Shown one piece after another: positions 25,301 through 34,157 of a stretch of 64,000 nucleotides of DNA; within the stretch, counting starts at the first letter, position 1; every line of letters begins with the position of its first letter. Source of the stretch: Flavobacterium sp. 9AF. Lineage in GTDB: Bacteria; Bacteroidota; Bacteroidia; Flavobacteriales; Flavobacteriaceae. Both the position numbers and the translations under genes were made by a program. Below the pieces are notes generated by a model. It worked only from the letters and a program-made list of their open reading frames with translations. It was not told the origin of the DNA and did no database searches. The DNA lies in assembly GCF_902506265.1 (NCBI RefSeq), contig NZ_LR733556.1:2212515-2276514 (forward strand). The letters are read 5' to 3'.

Positions 25301-25781
25301 ATTTCAAACTTTCAGAAGCCTTTATAACAGCTTGTTTTAATCCTTCTTTATAATCAACAATTGTTTGTAACACTTCATTGTTACTACTTCCCATGATTTG
25401 CGCTGCTAAAATTCCAGCATTTTTAGCTCCATTTAAAGCTACAGTCGCTACGGGTACGCCACCAGGCATTTGTAAAATAGAAAGTACTGAATCCCAACCA
25501 TCAATTGAATTACTTGATTTTACTGGAACACCAATTACTGGCAATGGAGACATGGAAGCCACCATTCCTGGTAAGTGTGCGGCACCACCAGCACCAGCTA
25601 TAATAACAGCTATACCTCTTTTGTGTGCATTTTGACTAAAATCGAAAAGTTTTTCAGGAGTTCTATGTGCAGATACTATATCCACTTCGGTTTCGATATT
25701 AAATACTTTTAAAATATCAATTGCATCTTGCATCACTGGCATATCGGAAATACTTCCCATGATTATGGCTACTTTATTCAT
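25299..25781 (-). CDS. purE: N5-carboxyaminoimidazole ribonucleotide mutase PurE
   Basis: Converts N5-CAIR to CAIR in purine synthesis, directly after PurK. Length 160 is standard. The class I PurE signature is clear: IIMGSISDMPVMQDA at the N-terminus, SAHRTPEKLFDF with the catalytic histidine near residue 40, AGAGGAAHLPGMVAS and VIGVPVKSS. Its ATG overlaps the end of a small membrane reading frame, which separates it from purK. Probably cotranscribed from the purK promoter at 27347. Confidence 0.97.
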   Translation of the reverse strand: MNKVAIIMGSISDMPVMQDAIDILKVFNIETEVDIVSAHRTPEKLFDFSQNAHKRGIAVIIAGAGGAAHLPGMVASMSPLPVIGVPVKSSNSIDGWDSVLSILQMPGGVPVATVALNGAKNAGILAAQIMGSSNNEVLQTIVDYKEGLKQAVIKASESLK

Positions 25782-26111
25782 TGTTTATTTTAGTTTTATG
25801 TTGTTTAAAATGGTTTAAGCGTTTAAGTTTGTTTTTGAGTTGGAAATATAAGAAAGATAATATCCAAAAAATTATAGAGTCATATATAAAATAATCTAAA
25901 TTGGAGACATGTTGTAAATCTCTTTCATCTAGCAATAATGTATAATAAAATTTAAAAGGGAAACCTATAGTTATATTCGGTATCTCTTTATATAATGAAA
26001 ATAGTAAAATTTGAAATAGAAGGATAATAAAATTAATTACACAAAAAGTAACAAACGCATAAAAGCTTATTTTGAAAAATTGTTTGATTATCCTAATTTG
26101 TTGTAAACCAT
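25774..26111 (-). CDS. Small membrane-protein reading frame between purK and purE, no normal start
   Basis: An open frame of about 110 codons follows purK and ends in a stop overlapping the purE start by 8 bp, the arrangement of translationally coupled genes. The predicted protein has two membrane segments (FYAFVTFCVINFIILLFQIL and SIIFWILSFLYFQL), a polar loop with DERDLQHVSNLDYF between them, and a basic tail. It has no in-frame ATG. An ATG at 26111 is out of frame by one base and reads MVYNKLG then stop. Either a frameshift has broken the gene or a non-standard start is used. No family recognised. Confidence 0.45.
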
Positions 26112-26132
26112 GACTAAAATTCCGAAAACTAT

Positions 26133-27290
26133 CTAATCAACTGCAATCACTCGAATACTATTCTTTACTTCCTCTGCAATTTTTCGGGCTTCTACCATGT
26201 TTTCATTAACTATTGTAACGTGTCCCATTTTTCTAAAAGGTCTGGTTTCTCTTTTACCATAAATATGAGGAGTTACACCATCAATAGCCATAATTTTATC
26301 AATATTTTCATAGTACACTTGACCCGTGTGTCCTTCTTCTCCAACTAAATTGACCATAATACCAGCAACTTTGCTTTCGGTGTTTCCTAAAGGTAAGTCT
26401 AAAATGGCACGGATATGATTTTCAAATTGAGAAGTATAACTGGCTTCAATACTATAATGCCCAGAATTATGAGGTCTTGGCGCTACTTCGTTTACCAATA
26501 TTTCATCTGTTTCAGTTTGAAACATTTCTACTGCTAATAAACCCACATGATTAAAGGTTTCCGAAACTTTTAAAGCCACTTCTCTAGCTTTTTTAGCAAC
26601 TGCTTCATGTATTCTTGCAGGACAAATCACATATTCCACCTGATTCGCTTCTGGATGAAATTCCATTTCAACCACAGGATATGTTTTTATTTCACCTGAA
26701 AAACTTCGGGCAACAATAACAGCCAATTCATTTTTGAAGGGTACTAAATCTTCAGCCAAACATTCAACATCGGGTAATTTCATCAAATCTAAAGCAGAAC
26801 GACAAATTTTCACCCCATTGCCATCATAACCAAATTGGGCACTCTTCCAAACAAAAGGAAAATCCAATTCATCTTTGGCAATGCTTTCTCGTAAATCATC
26901 TAATCCTACAAAACGTAAATGTTTAGAGGTTGGGATTTGGTTCTTTACATATAAGTCTTTTTGCTTTCCTTTATTTTGAATTAAGCGGAGCGTTTTTGGA
27001 GAAGGAAAAATAGGTAGTCCTTCTTCTTCTAATTTGTCTAAAGCATCTAAATTAACATTTTCAATTTCGATAGTTAATAAATCTACTAGTTTTCCAAATT
27101 GATATACGGTATCAAAATCCATTAAGCTGCCGCGGTAGAAGTTATTACAACCGAAACGTGAAGGTGCTTCTTCGCTGGAATCTAAAACAAAAGTTTGAAT
27201 GTCAAATTTTCGGGTGTCATATAGCATCATTTTTCCTAATTGACCACCGCCTAAAATACCTAGTTTAAAGTCTGATGAGAAATAATTCAT
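26133..27290 (-). CDS. purK: N5-carboxyaminoimidazole ribonucleotide synthase PurK
   Basis: An ATP-grasp enzyme that makes N5-CAIR from AIR, bicarbonate and ATP, the step before PurE. The N-terminal FKLGILGGGQLGKMM and the ATP-grasp elements (FPFVWKSAQFGYDGNGVKI, ELAVIVARSFSGE, VNEVAPRPHNSGHYSIEA) are complete. Length 385 is normal. ATG 27290 is chosen. A longer frame to 27377 would span the promoter element at 27347-27354. It leads the purK - membrane frame - purE group. Confidence 0.96.
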   Translation of the reverse strand: MNYFSSDFKLGILGGGQLGKMMLYDTRKFDIQTFVLDSSEEAPSRFGCNNFYRGSLMDFDTVYQFGKLVDLLTIEIENVNLDALDKLEEEGLPIFPSPKTLRLIQNKGKQKDLYVKNQIPTSKHLRFVGLDDLRESIAKDELDFPFVWKSAQFGYDGNGVKICRSALDLMKLPDVECLAEDLVPFKNELAVIVARSFSGEIKTYPVVEMEFHPEANQVEYVICPARIHEAVAKKAREVALKVSETFNHVGLLAVEMFQTETDEILVNEVAPRPHNSGHYSIEASYTSQFENHIRAILDLPLGNTESKVAGIMVNLVGEEGHTGQVYYENIDKIMAIDGVTPHIYGKRETRPFRKMGHVTIVNENMVEARKIAEEVKNSIRVIAVD

Positions 27291-27346
27291 TGTTGTGTGT
27301 GAACCCTTTTTTAGGTTTCTTTTTTTGTTGTTTGTAGTTAGTTGTG

Positions 27347-27354
27347 CAAAGATA
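27347..27354 (-). promoter_or_regulatory. Candidate purK promoter -7 element
   Basis: On the minus strand this reads TATCTTTG, a match to TAnnTTTG, 56 nt before the purK ATG and downstream of the HEAT-like gene stop. Confidence 0.5.
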
Positions 27355-27381
27355 CTTAGACAATTACTATTACACAATTGC

Positions 27382-27915
27382 TTACTTATTAATTTTTTTT
27401 AAAACCTCTTTAGCAACGGCTTTGTAAGCAGCAGAGTGCAAACTGTAATCTTGCTCTAAAATAGTGCGCAATTCTTCTTTTATCCATGGTTGGTTTTTAC
27501 TAAAATTATACAAAGCTCTTATAGCATAAGCTTTTGTAGCTACTTTTTCTTCTTGAATCAACCAATCTAAACAGGCTTCAACAAGCACTTGTTCTTGATT
27601 TTTTGTTACTACTATTGTGCTTTTTGAGATAAATAAGCAAATTTTTGAAATCGAACGTAAAGCAGAATCGTGTTGGTATAATTTAACTTTTTCAATAAAA
27701 GTAGCTAAATGCGGAACCAATAATGAGATGTTTTTTTCGAGAACAAGCTCTAAAGACCAACAGGCTTTAAAATGATTTTTGTTTTCAATATCAAATGCAA
27801 ATAAAAAAAGTTCTTTAAGCGCTTCTGTACTAGATAAAGCTGCTTCGCAAAGTTCGTCTCTAGAATGTCTATGAGCAGTACTGTTTTCTATTTGTAAATA
27901 AAAGGAGGATTTCAT
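27382..27915 (-). CDS. HEAT-like alpha-helical repeat protein
   Basis: A 177-residue, all-helical cytoplasmic protein with the look of HEAT/ARM repeats (ALRSISKICLFISKS, ACLDWLIQEEKVATKAYAIRALYNFSKNQPWIKEEL). Related flavobacterial proteins have been labelled adenylosuccinate lyase in databases, but no lyase motif is visible, so I do not use that name. Start 27915 (MKSSFYLQIENS) is preferred over an upstream hydrophobic extension. It lies upstream of purK and divergent from the Hpt-Adk gene, so a role near purine metabolism is only suggested by position. Confidence 0.65.
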   Translation of the reverse strand: MKSSFYLQIENSTAHRHSRDELCEAALSSTEALKELFLFAFDIENKNHFKACWSLELVLEKNISLLVPHLATFIEKVKLYQHDSALRSISKICLFISKSTIVVTKNQEQVLVEACLDWLIQEEKVATKAYAIRALYNFSKNQPWIKEELRTILEQDYSLHSAAYKAVAKEVLKKINK

Positions 27916-27982
27916 TTGATAAAAATAGTAAAAAATATAAAAAAACATTTCAATTGGTAATGGTAAATACTGATTACTTTCT

Positions 27983-27990
27983 TAAATTTG
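27983..27990 (+). promoter_or_regulatory. Candidate promoter -7 element for hpt-adk
   Basis: TAAATTTG matches TAnnTTTG and lies inside the reading frame that starts at TTG 27954, which supports a start at GTG 28017. Confidence 0.45.
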
Positions 27991-28016
27991 TTCCTTCATT
28001 TTTAAAACTAAATCCT

Positions 28017-29138
28017 GTGATTCAACTACATGATAAACATTTTGAACCGTTCATTTCTTCAGATGAAATTGACTTTGCGATTCAAAATATGGCCAAACAA
28101 ATGGATGACGATTTTTTTGACGAAATCCCTGTTTTTATTGGTGTTTTAAACGGTTCTTTCAAAGTTATTTCTGATTTAATGAAATACTATAGAGGTATGT
28201 GCGAAGTAAGTTTTGTAAAATTAGCTTCTTATGAAGGAACACAGTCTACCAATCAAGTAAAACAATTAATTGGGCTCAATGAAGATATAGAAGGAAAAAC
28301 AGTTGTAATCGTTGAGGATATTGTTGATACAGGCAATACAGTTGAAGAATTGAAAGCCATTTTTAAAGAGAAAAAAGTAAAACATTTAAAGATTGCAACC
28401 TTATTTTTTAAACCAGAAGCTTACAAAAAAGACATCAAATTAGATTATGTAGGAATTCGTATTCCAGATCGCTTTATTGTTGGTTTTGGATTGGATTATG
28501 ATGGTTTAGGAAGGAATTTACCCGATGTGTATCAATTAGCAAAAGAAAATATAAACACACAAATGATTAATATAGTTTTATTCGGAAAACCGGGGTCTGG
28601 AAAAGGAACCCAAGCTGATTTTTTAAAAGAAAAATACAATTTAGTACACCTTTCAACTGGAGATATTTTTAGATATAATATAAAAAATGATACCGATTTA
28701 GGCAGATTGGCTAAAACCTACATGGATAAAGGCGATTTAGTTCCTGATGCAGTAACCATTCAAATGTTACAAAGTGAAGTAGATAAAAATCCTCAAGCTA
28801 AAGGCTTTTTGTTTGATGGTTTTCCAAGAACTATCGCTCAAGCAGAAGCGTTAGATGCGTTTTTAAGTTTAAAGGGACAAGCAGTTACTGCTACAGTCGC
28901 TCTAGAAGCAGACGACGAAATTTTAGTGCAACGCTTATTAGAAAGAGGAAAAACTTCTGGTAGACCAGACGATCAAGATGAAGAAAAAATTAGAAATCGT
29001 TATGAGGAGTATAATCAAAAAACAGCTCCTTTAATGGACTATTATAAAGGACAAAATAAATTTATACCTGTTAATGGCATTGGGGAAATTGCTGAAGTTA
29101 CAGAAAGGTTAAATGTTGTTTTAGATACATTAGTATAA
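28017..29138 (+). CDS. Fused hypoxanthine phosphoribosyltransferase and adenylate kinase
   Basis: One 374-codon frame encodes two purine-salvage enzymes. Residues 1-180 are a hypoxanthine phosphoribosyltransferase: IGVLNGSF, LASYEGT and the PRPP loop VVIVEDIVDTGNT. Residues from about 183, beginning MINIVLFGKPGSGKGTQADF, are a short-type adenylate kinase with FPRTIAQAEALD and GRPDDQDEEKIRNR, lacking the long LID insertion. The junction NINTQMINIV keeps the methionine that would start a free-standing Adk. GTG 28017 (VIQLHDKHFEPF) matches the usual Hpt start and lies after a promoter element. In many relatives these are two adjacent genes. Confidence 0.9.
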   Translation: MIQLHDKHFEPFISSDEIDFAIQNMAKQMDDDFFDEIPVFIGVLNGSFKVISDLMKYYRGMCEVSFVKLASYEGTQSTNQVKQLIGLNEDIEGKTVVIVEDIVDTGNTVEELKAIFKEKKVKHLKIATLFFKPEAYKKDIKLDYVGIRIPDRFIVGFGLDYDGLGRNLPDVYQLAKENINTQMINIVLFGKPGSGKGTQADFLKEKYNLVHLSTGDIFRYNIKNDTDLGRLAKTYMDKGDLVPDAVTIQMLQSEVDKNPQAKGFLFDGFPRTIAQAEALDAFLSLKGQAVTATVALEADDEILVQRLLERGKTSGRPDDQDEEKIRNRYEEYNQKTAPLMDYYKGQNKFIPVNGIGEIAEVTERLNVVLDTLV

Positions 29139-29161
29139 ATAAATTTAAAATTTAATAATTT

Positions 29162-29202
29162 AAAAGCTATGTTTTTTACATAATTAAAACATAGCTTTTT
29201 TT
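29162..29202 (+). terminator. Intrinsic terminator after hpt-adk
   Basis: AAAAGCTATGTTTT (29162-29175) and AAAACATAGCTTTT (29186-29199) form a 14-bp stem with a T-run. Confidence 0.9.
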
Positions 29203-29214
29203 ATAGATAGATAT

Positions 29215-30492
29215 ATGGAAATATTAATTGTTTTATTTTTGATACTTTTAAATGGCGTTTTTTCTATGTCTGAAATAGCTTTAATTTCTTCGAGAAAAAA
29301 CCGCTTGGAAACTGCAGCTAAGAAAGGAAATAAGAATGCTAAAGTAGCACTAGATTTAGCTAATTCGCCTAATACATTCCTTTCAGCTGTACAAATAGGT
29401 ATTACTCTTATAGGTATTTTAACAGGTATTTTTTCAGGGGATAAAATTACGGCTGATGTAGAAAATTTTGTAGCCTCTTTTTTATTTTTAAAACCTTATG
29501 CAGATACTATCGCTGTAGCAATAGTGGTGGTAATTTTAACTTTTTTCTCTTTAGTGCTAGGGGAGTTGTTACCTAAGCGTATCGGGTTGAATCATCCTGA
29601 AAGTATAGCGAAGATCGTAGCCGTTCCTATGCGATTCATGTCTTTGGTTACAAAACCATTTATTTGGCTATTAACTATTTCAACTGAATTTTTATTGAAA
29701 ATATTACAAATTAAGCCTACTGCTGACGGAAAAGTAACGGAAGAAGAAATTAAAGCAATTATTAAAGAGGGTACCGAAGTTGGTGAAGTGCAAGAAATTG
29801 AGCAAGATATTGTTGAGAGAGTATTTCATATTGGTGATAGAAAAGTTAATTCTTTAATGACTCATAGAAATTATATCGTTTATTTGTCTTTAGACGATTC
29901 AAAAGAGCAAATCAAAGCTAAAATTATTGAAAACTTGCATTCTGTTTATCCAGTTTGTGAATCTAATCTAGATAATATCATAGGATTAGTAACTTTGAAG
30001 GATTTGTTTGCTACTATTGATAATTTTGATTTTGAATTAAAGAAGATTGTAAAAGAACCTTTGTATTTTATAGAATATACATCCGTTTATAAAGCTTTAG
30101 ATAATTTTAAAAAATCAAAAAATCATGCTGCTTTTATTACTGATGAATATGCAGTTTTTCAAGGTGTTCTTTCTTTGAATGATATTTTAGAATCATTGGT
30201 TGGCGCTCCTTCAGATTTTGATGAAGATGAATTTAAATTACTTCCTTATGAAAATGGAAAATGGATTGTAGATGGAGGTTATTCTTTTCATGATTGTTTG
30301 AATTTCTTAGAAATGGAAGAATATTGGTTAGATTATGATGTAGCAACTGTAAGTGGATTTATTATAAAAGAATTAGGAACAATACCAAAAGTAGGACAAG
30401 CCTTTTTTTGGAACAAATTAAAGTTTGAAGTTGTTGAAATGAATGGACTTACAGTTGATAAAGTAGTTATCTCTTATCTAAAAGAAGAATAA
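29215..30492 (+). CDS. CNNM/CorC-family (hemolysin C-like) membrane protein
   Basis: A 425-residue integral membrane protein: a CNNM domain (residues 1-190) with four hydrophobic segments and the signatures NGVFSMSEIALISSRKNRLE and SLVLGELLPKRIGL. Two CBS domains follow (about 205-325, with MTHRNYIVYLSLDDS and VYKALDNFKKSKNHAAFITDEYAVFQGVLSLNDILE), then a C-terminal CorC/HlyC domain. The family is tied to magnesium or cobalt efflux; the old label hemolysin is not supported by mechanism. It is a single gene between two terminator/promoter regions. Confidence 0.92.
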   Translation: MEILIVLFLILLNGVFSMSEIALISSRKNRLETAAKKGNKNAKVALDLANSPNTFLSAVQIGITLIGILTGIFSGDKITADVENFVASFLFLKPYADTIAVAIVVVILTFFSLVLGELLPKRIGLNHPESIAKIVAVPMRFMSLVTKPFIWLLTISTEFLLKILQIKPTADGKVTEEEIKAIIKEGTEVGEVQEIEQDIVERVFHIGDRKVNSLMTHRNYIVYLSLDDSKEQIKAKIIENLHSVYPVCESNLDNIIGLVTLKDLFATIDNFDFELKKIVKEPLYFIEYTSVYKALDNFKKSKNHAAFITDEYAVFQGVLSLNDILESLVGAPSDFDEDEFKLLPYENGKWIVDGGYSFHDCLNFLEMEEYWLDYDVATVSGFIIKELGTIPKVGQAFFWNKLKFEVVEMNGLTVDKVVISYLKEE

Positions 30493-30559
30493 ATTTTCTA
30501 CAGATACTAATATTTCAGGCTTTAAAAGAAGAACTAATCGTTTTTCAGATTTTTAATTT

Positions 30560-30567
30560 TAACTTTG
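30560..30567 (+). promoter_or_regulatory. Candidate obg promoter -7 element
   Basis: TAACTTTG, 65 nt before the obg ATG. No convincing -33 element is seen. Confidence 0.4.
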
Positions 30568-30632
30568 CACAAAATTAAACTTAAATGCTTATACGAATAA
30601 AGTATTTAGAGTTAACAAATGTTTAAAATATT

Positions 30633-31652
30633 ATGACAGAAGGGAATTTTGTAGATTACGTAAAAATATATTTGGCTTCGGGTAAAGGAGGAAAAGGATC
30701 TACACATTTGCATAGAGAAAAATTCATAGAAAAAGGAGGTCCAGATGGTGGTGATGGTGGGCGTGGTGGTCATGTGATTTTAGTAGGTAATAAAGGGCTT
30801 TGGACATTATTTCATCTGAAATTTTTACGACATGTGAAAGCTGGTCATGGAGGTGATGGAGGTAGTTCTAGAAGTACCGGTGCAGATGGTGAAGATAAAA
30901 TAATTGAAGTGCCACTAGGAACCGTAATTAAAGATAAAGAAACTGGGGAAATTCTTTTTGAGATTACTGAACACGGTGAATCAAAAATAATTGCAAAAGG
31001 AGGTAAAGGTGGTTTAGGAAACTGGCATTTTAGAAGTGCTACCAATCAGACACCTCGTTATTCTCAACCAGGACTTCCAGGGGAAGAACTTGATGTAATT
31101 TTAGAATTAAAAGTTTTAGCCGATGTAGGTTTAGTGGGATTTCCAAATGCAGGTAAATCTACATTGTTATCTGTTTTAACTGCAGCAAAACCTAAAATTG
31201 CAGATTATCCTTTTACAACTTTGAAGCCTAATTTAGGAATTGTAGCTTATAGAGATTTTCAATCATTTGTCATTGCAGATATTCCTGGAATTATTGAAGG
31301 AGCAGCAGAAGGGAAAGGTCTAGGACATTATTTTTTAAGACATATTGAACGTAATTCAACGTTGCTTTTTCTAATTCCAGCTGATGCAACAGATATTAAA
31401 AAGGAATACGAAATCTTACTGGATGAATTGAGACGTTACAATCCCGAAATGTTAGATAAAGACAGATTGGTAGTTGTTTCTAAGTCAGATATGTTAGATG
31501 AAGAATTAAAATTAGAAATGAAAAAGCAATTAGATAACGAATTGAAAGAAATAAATTATATGTTTATATCTTCTGTCGCTCAACAAGGACTACAGGAGTT
31601 GAAAGATAAGTTGTGGAAAATGTTGAATAATAATCAAAATATTAATAGTTAA
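30633..31652 (+). CDS. obgE: Obg-family GTPase CgtA
   Basis: An essential ribosome-associated GTPase. Residues 1-158 form the glycine-rich Obg domain ([59 protein letters not shown]). The G domain follows with GFPNAGKST (G1) near 167, [12 protein letters not shown] (G2), [10 protein letters not shown] (G3) and VSKSDM (NKxD variant) near 285. Length 339 is normal, without the optional C-terminal extension. A protease gene begins 4 bp later. Confidence 0.96.
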   Translation: MTEGNFVDYVKIYLASGKGGKGSTHLHREKFIEKGGPDGGDGGRGGHVILVGNKGLWTLFHLKFLRHVKAGHGGDGGSSRSTGADGEDKIIEVPLGTVIKDKETGEILFEITEHGESKIIAKGGKGGLGNWHFRSATNQTPRYSQPGLPGEELDVILELKVLADVGLVGFPNAGKSTLLSVLTAAKPKIADYPFTTLKPNLGIVAYRDFQSFVIADIPGIIEGAAEGKGLGHYFLRHIERNSTLLFLIPADATDIKKEYEILLDELRRYNPEMLDKDRLVVVSKSDMLDEELKLEMKKQLDNELKEINYMFISSVAQQGLQELKDKLWKMLNNNQNINS

Positions 31653-31655
31653 AAA

Positions 31656-32891
31656 ATGAAATTAAAAATTTACTTTTTATTATGTGTTTCTATTTGCCAA
31701 TTTGCAAATGCTCAAGTCAAAAGATGTGGTTCAGTAGAACAAATGCAGAAAATGATGTTTAATCCATTGATGAAACAAAAATATTTAAATCAAATAGAGA
31801 AATCTAATCAAGAATTATTGAGATTAGAAAATCATTCTCTAGCAAAAAACCCTCAAATAACATTACTTATACCTGTAGCTGTTCATTTTCCTTCAGAAAG
31901 CAATTCTAATAGAGCTTGTTTGGTTGCATTAGCTCAGAATCAAATCGATATTTTAAATAATGATTTCAATGGAACAAATTCCGATATTTCTGTTTGGAAT
32001 AATACTACTGGTTCTTATTTTCCAGGTGTCAATAATGGTAGTATTGATGTTCAGTTCGTTTTAGCTACTCAAAATCATCCAACAGGTACAGATCCTAATT
32101 TAGTTAATGGTCAACCAGCTGTAACTATAGGTTATGATTTTGCTGCAAATAGTGATTGGAATGCTACATGGACAGGTTACTTAAATATAGTTGTAGATAA
32201 CTTGTCAGGAGGAACGCTTGGTTATGCATATCTTGCTTCTGATCCTAATGATGGAGCTGCAATATTTATTAATTATTCAGCTTTTGCTTCTGGTTCAGGA
32301 TGTGGTAATGTTGTTCCTAGTGCGCCTTATAATTTAGGGAGAACTTTAACTCATGAATTAGGACATTATTTAAACTTAATGCATATTTGGGGTGATGCTT
32401 TTTGTGGTGATGATTTTGTAGCCGATACACCTCTTCATAATGAAGACAATTATGGTTGTCCTTCTATTAATCATTTGTCTACTTGCAGCGGAACACCAAG
32501 GGAATTAACTATGAATTACATGGATTATACTAATGATAGCTGTATGTACATGTTTACTCAAGGTCAAGCAACTAGAATGCAAGCCCATTTGAATACTATA
32601 GCTTCAAATTTTAATCAAAATACATTAGGTTTAAATTCATTAGTGGCTACTGCTTTTTCTGTTTTTCCTAATCCTAATAATGGAAATTTTTCTATATCAT
32701 TTGAAAATGGTATTACTAATTCTACAATAGTAGTATTTGATGTTACTGGAAGAAAAGTTTTTGAAAAAGAATTAACGGTTAACAGTGGGGAAATAATAGA
32801 TGTAAAAATCGATAATGTAAATACTGGAATTTATTCAGTCGTAGTTAAAAATGACTCGCATTCATCTACTCAAAAAATAATTATTAAATAA
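31656..32891 (+). CDS. Secreted M43 (pappalysin-like) metalloprotease with T9SS sorting domain
   Basis: A 411-residue secreted protease. The signal peptide (LKIYFLLCVSICQFANAQ) is followed by a propeptide-like region. The metzincin zinc motif HELGHYLNLMH begins at His233, and the Met-turn lies in LTMNYMDYTNDSCMYMFT. CGNV, DAFCGDDF and other cysteine pairs suggest disulfides. Residues from about 335 (FSVFPNPNNGNFSISFEN to GIYSVVVKNDSHSSTQKIIIK) are a type A sorting domain, so it should cross the outer membrane by type IX secretion. It starts 4 bp after obg, apparently by chance. Confidence 0.93.
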   Translation: MKLKIYFLLCVSICQFANAQVKRCGSVEQMQKMMFNPLMKQKYLNQIEKSNQELLRLENHSLAKNPQITLLIPVAVHFPSESNSNRACLVALAQNQIDILNNDFNGTNSDISVWNNTTGSYFPGVNNGSIDVQFVLATQNHPTGTDPNLVNGQPAVTIGYDFAANSDWNATWTGYLNIVVDNLSGGTLGYAYLASDPNDGAAIFINYSAFASGSGCGNVVPSAPYNLGRTLTHELGHYLNLMHIWGDAFCGDDFVADTPLHNEDNYGCPSINHLSTCSGTPRELTMNYMDYTNDSCMYMFTQGQATRMQAHLNTIASNFNQNTLGLNSLVATAFSVFPNPNNGNFSISFENGITNSTIVVFDVTGRKVFEKELTVNSGEIIDVKIDNVNTGIYSVVVKNDSHSSTQKIIIK

Positions 32892-32909
32892 TCATTTAGT
32901 GGTATACAT

Positions 32910-32951
32910 AATAAGAAAGGGAATGATTTTAAAATCATTCCCTTTCTTATT
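32910..32951. terminator. Bidirectional terminator, 21-bp perfect palindrome
   Basis: AATAAGAAAGGGAATGATTTT (one arm, 32910-32930) meets its exact complement at 32931-32951. It separates the protease gene from the converging Roadblock-like gene. Confidence 0.92.
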
Positions 32952-32967
32952 TATGAAGATGGATTTA

Positions 32968-33342
32968 TTAGATTTTACCAATAATATCTTTTTTGTACTT
33001 ATTTAAAAGCGCTTTAGTCATACCTAAGTTAGCTTTACTAGAATCTACAGCTAAGTAAATAAAATAATCCCCAGCTTCAGAAACATCAATAATGTGAATT
33101 TGCGATGTTAAATTTATCATTATATCTTCTATAGTTTGATTTAATCCTAAGGCTTTGATTGCGTTTAATTTAGCTTTAACAACTTCTAGGTTGTAAGCAG
33201 ATGCTAATTCGGGATCAAAAGATGAGTCAGCAGATAAAGAAAAGTAAGACATACCACTTTTTACTTCCGTAATGCTTACTGCGATAAAACCTGAAACATT
33301 ATTTTTTAAATCCTCTCCGAATTTGGTTAAGAAATCTGACAT
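32968..33342 (-). CDS. Roadblock/LC7-like protein (second of a pair)
   Basis: A 124-residue soluble protein with the alternating beta and helical pattern of the Roadblock/LC7 fold (FIAVSITEVKSGMSYFSLS, then the IHIIDVSEAGDYFIYLAVDSSKANLGMTKALLNKYK region). Bacterial Roadblock proteins often regulate small Ras-like GTPases such as MglA. No GTPase gene is adjacent. It lies 11 bp after another Roadblock-like gene on the same strand, so the two may form a heterodimer; that is inference. Fold assignment is from pattern, not alignment. Confidence 0.6.
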   Translation of the reverse strand: MSDFLTKFGEDLKNNVSGFIAVSITEVKSGMSYFSLSADSSFDPELASAYNLEVVKAKLNAIKALGLNQTIEDIMINLTSQIHIIDVSEAGDYFIYLAVDSSKANLGMTKALLNKYKKDIIGKI

Positions 33343-33353
33343 ATGTAATTAAA

Positions 33354-33668
33354 TTAATTGATTTTGAAATTTTCTAGAATTTTTAGTAAAAGACCTAATT
33401 TTGTTATGTCACTAGTAACGACCATTAAATATTGATTGCCATCTAATTTATTAGCTATTATTAAAAGTGATTGTGTTTTTATAATTACTTGTGTTAATGT
33501 CTTTTCATTTAGTTCTTCAACTAATCCTTGACACATATCCATAATAATATTAGACATGGCAGATAATGTTTGAGGCTTGTCAAGATTTGAACTGTCAATT
33601 AAAACGCCATTGGAATTAAATAGTAAAGCAGAGTCAATATTGTAATCTGTAAGTAGTTTTTCTAACAT
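33354..33668 (-). CDS. Roadblock/LC7 domain protein (first of a pair)
   Basis: A 104-residue single-domain protein. LEKLLTDYNIDSALLFNSNGVLIDSSN is the typical opening of a Roadblock/LC7 domain, and LLIIANKLDGNQYLMVVTSDITKLGLLLKIL its closing strand-helix part. The family serves as GTPase-regulating or scaffold dimers. It is cotranscribed with the Roadblock-like gene at 32968 and divergent from a small acidic protein gene at 33791. Confidence 0.75.
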   Translation of the reverse strand: MLEKLLTDYNIDSALLFNSNGVLIDSSNLDKPQTLSAMSNIIMDMCQGLVEELNEKTLTQVIIKTQSLLIIANKLDGNQYLMVVTSDITKLGLLLKILENFKIN

Positions 33669-33767
33669 ATTAGATTTTAAATGTTTAATTCCTACAAAGA
33701 TAAGGTCTTTTTTTTATTAAATGTTAAAATGATTACAATTTTAATGTAATTAATGTTAATAATTTTG

Positions 33768-33775
33768 TAACTTTG
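33768..33775 (+). promoter_or_regulatory. Candidate promoter -7 element
   Basis: TAACTTTG, 15 nt before the ATG at 33791, giving a very short leader. Confidence 0.45.
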
Positions 33776-33790
33776 TTTAAAATATAAGTC

Positions 33791-34108
33791 ATGGAAAATC
33801 AAAAAGATATAGAAGTTTTGAGAGAATCTTTAAATTTAAAAATGGAAAAATTCAATAGAATTCGTTTTGGATATGAAGATATGGCCAAAGTTAGTGAGAT
33901 AGTGGAAATAGAGGAAGAAATAGTTCTTACTCAACCTGATGTTTTTTCATTTGATAGTATAGCTAATGATATAGAGGAAGAAAAAGAATTAGTTGAAGTT
34001 GGAGGAGATTTTTATTCGCAGGATACCAATGAAAAGAAATCAGAATTTAAACCTGCAATGAACTTAACAAATTTAGGTACCAGTTATTTTGGTAGAAGAA
34101 GAAGATAG
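33791..34108 (+). CDS. Small acidic protein of unknown function
   Basis: A 105-residue cytoplasmic protein, very acidic in the middle (EIVEIEEEIVLTQP, NDIEEEKELVEVGG) and ending in a basic RRRR. No signal peptide, membrane segment or known motif. It is divergent from the Roadblock-like pair with 122 bp between them, and converges on the LysM gene across a terminator. The frame is supported by a promoter element, a normal ATG and a terminator directly after it. Confidence 0.65.
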   Translation: MENQKDIEVLRESLNLKMEKFNRIRFGYEDMAKVSEIVEIEEEIVLTQPDVFSFDSIANDIEEEKELVEVGGDFYSQDTNEKKSEFKPAMNLTNLGTSYFGRRRR

Positions 34109-34113
34109 TAATT

Positions 34114-34154
34114 ATAAAAAGAAACGAACTTAATTTAAGTTCGTTTCTTTTTAT
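34114..34154. terminator. Bidirectional terminator
   Basis: Arms at 34114-34133 and 34135-34154 (ATAAAAAGAAACGAACTTAA and its complement) around a single central T, between convergent genes. Confidence 0.9.
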
Positions 34155-34157
34155 GAT

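Noticed and set aside
30585-30626. Thirteen-codon frame before obg (leader peptide?)
   Set aside because: No codon bias, hairpin pair or amino-acid run typical of an attenuator is present.
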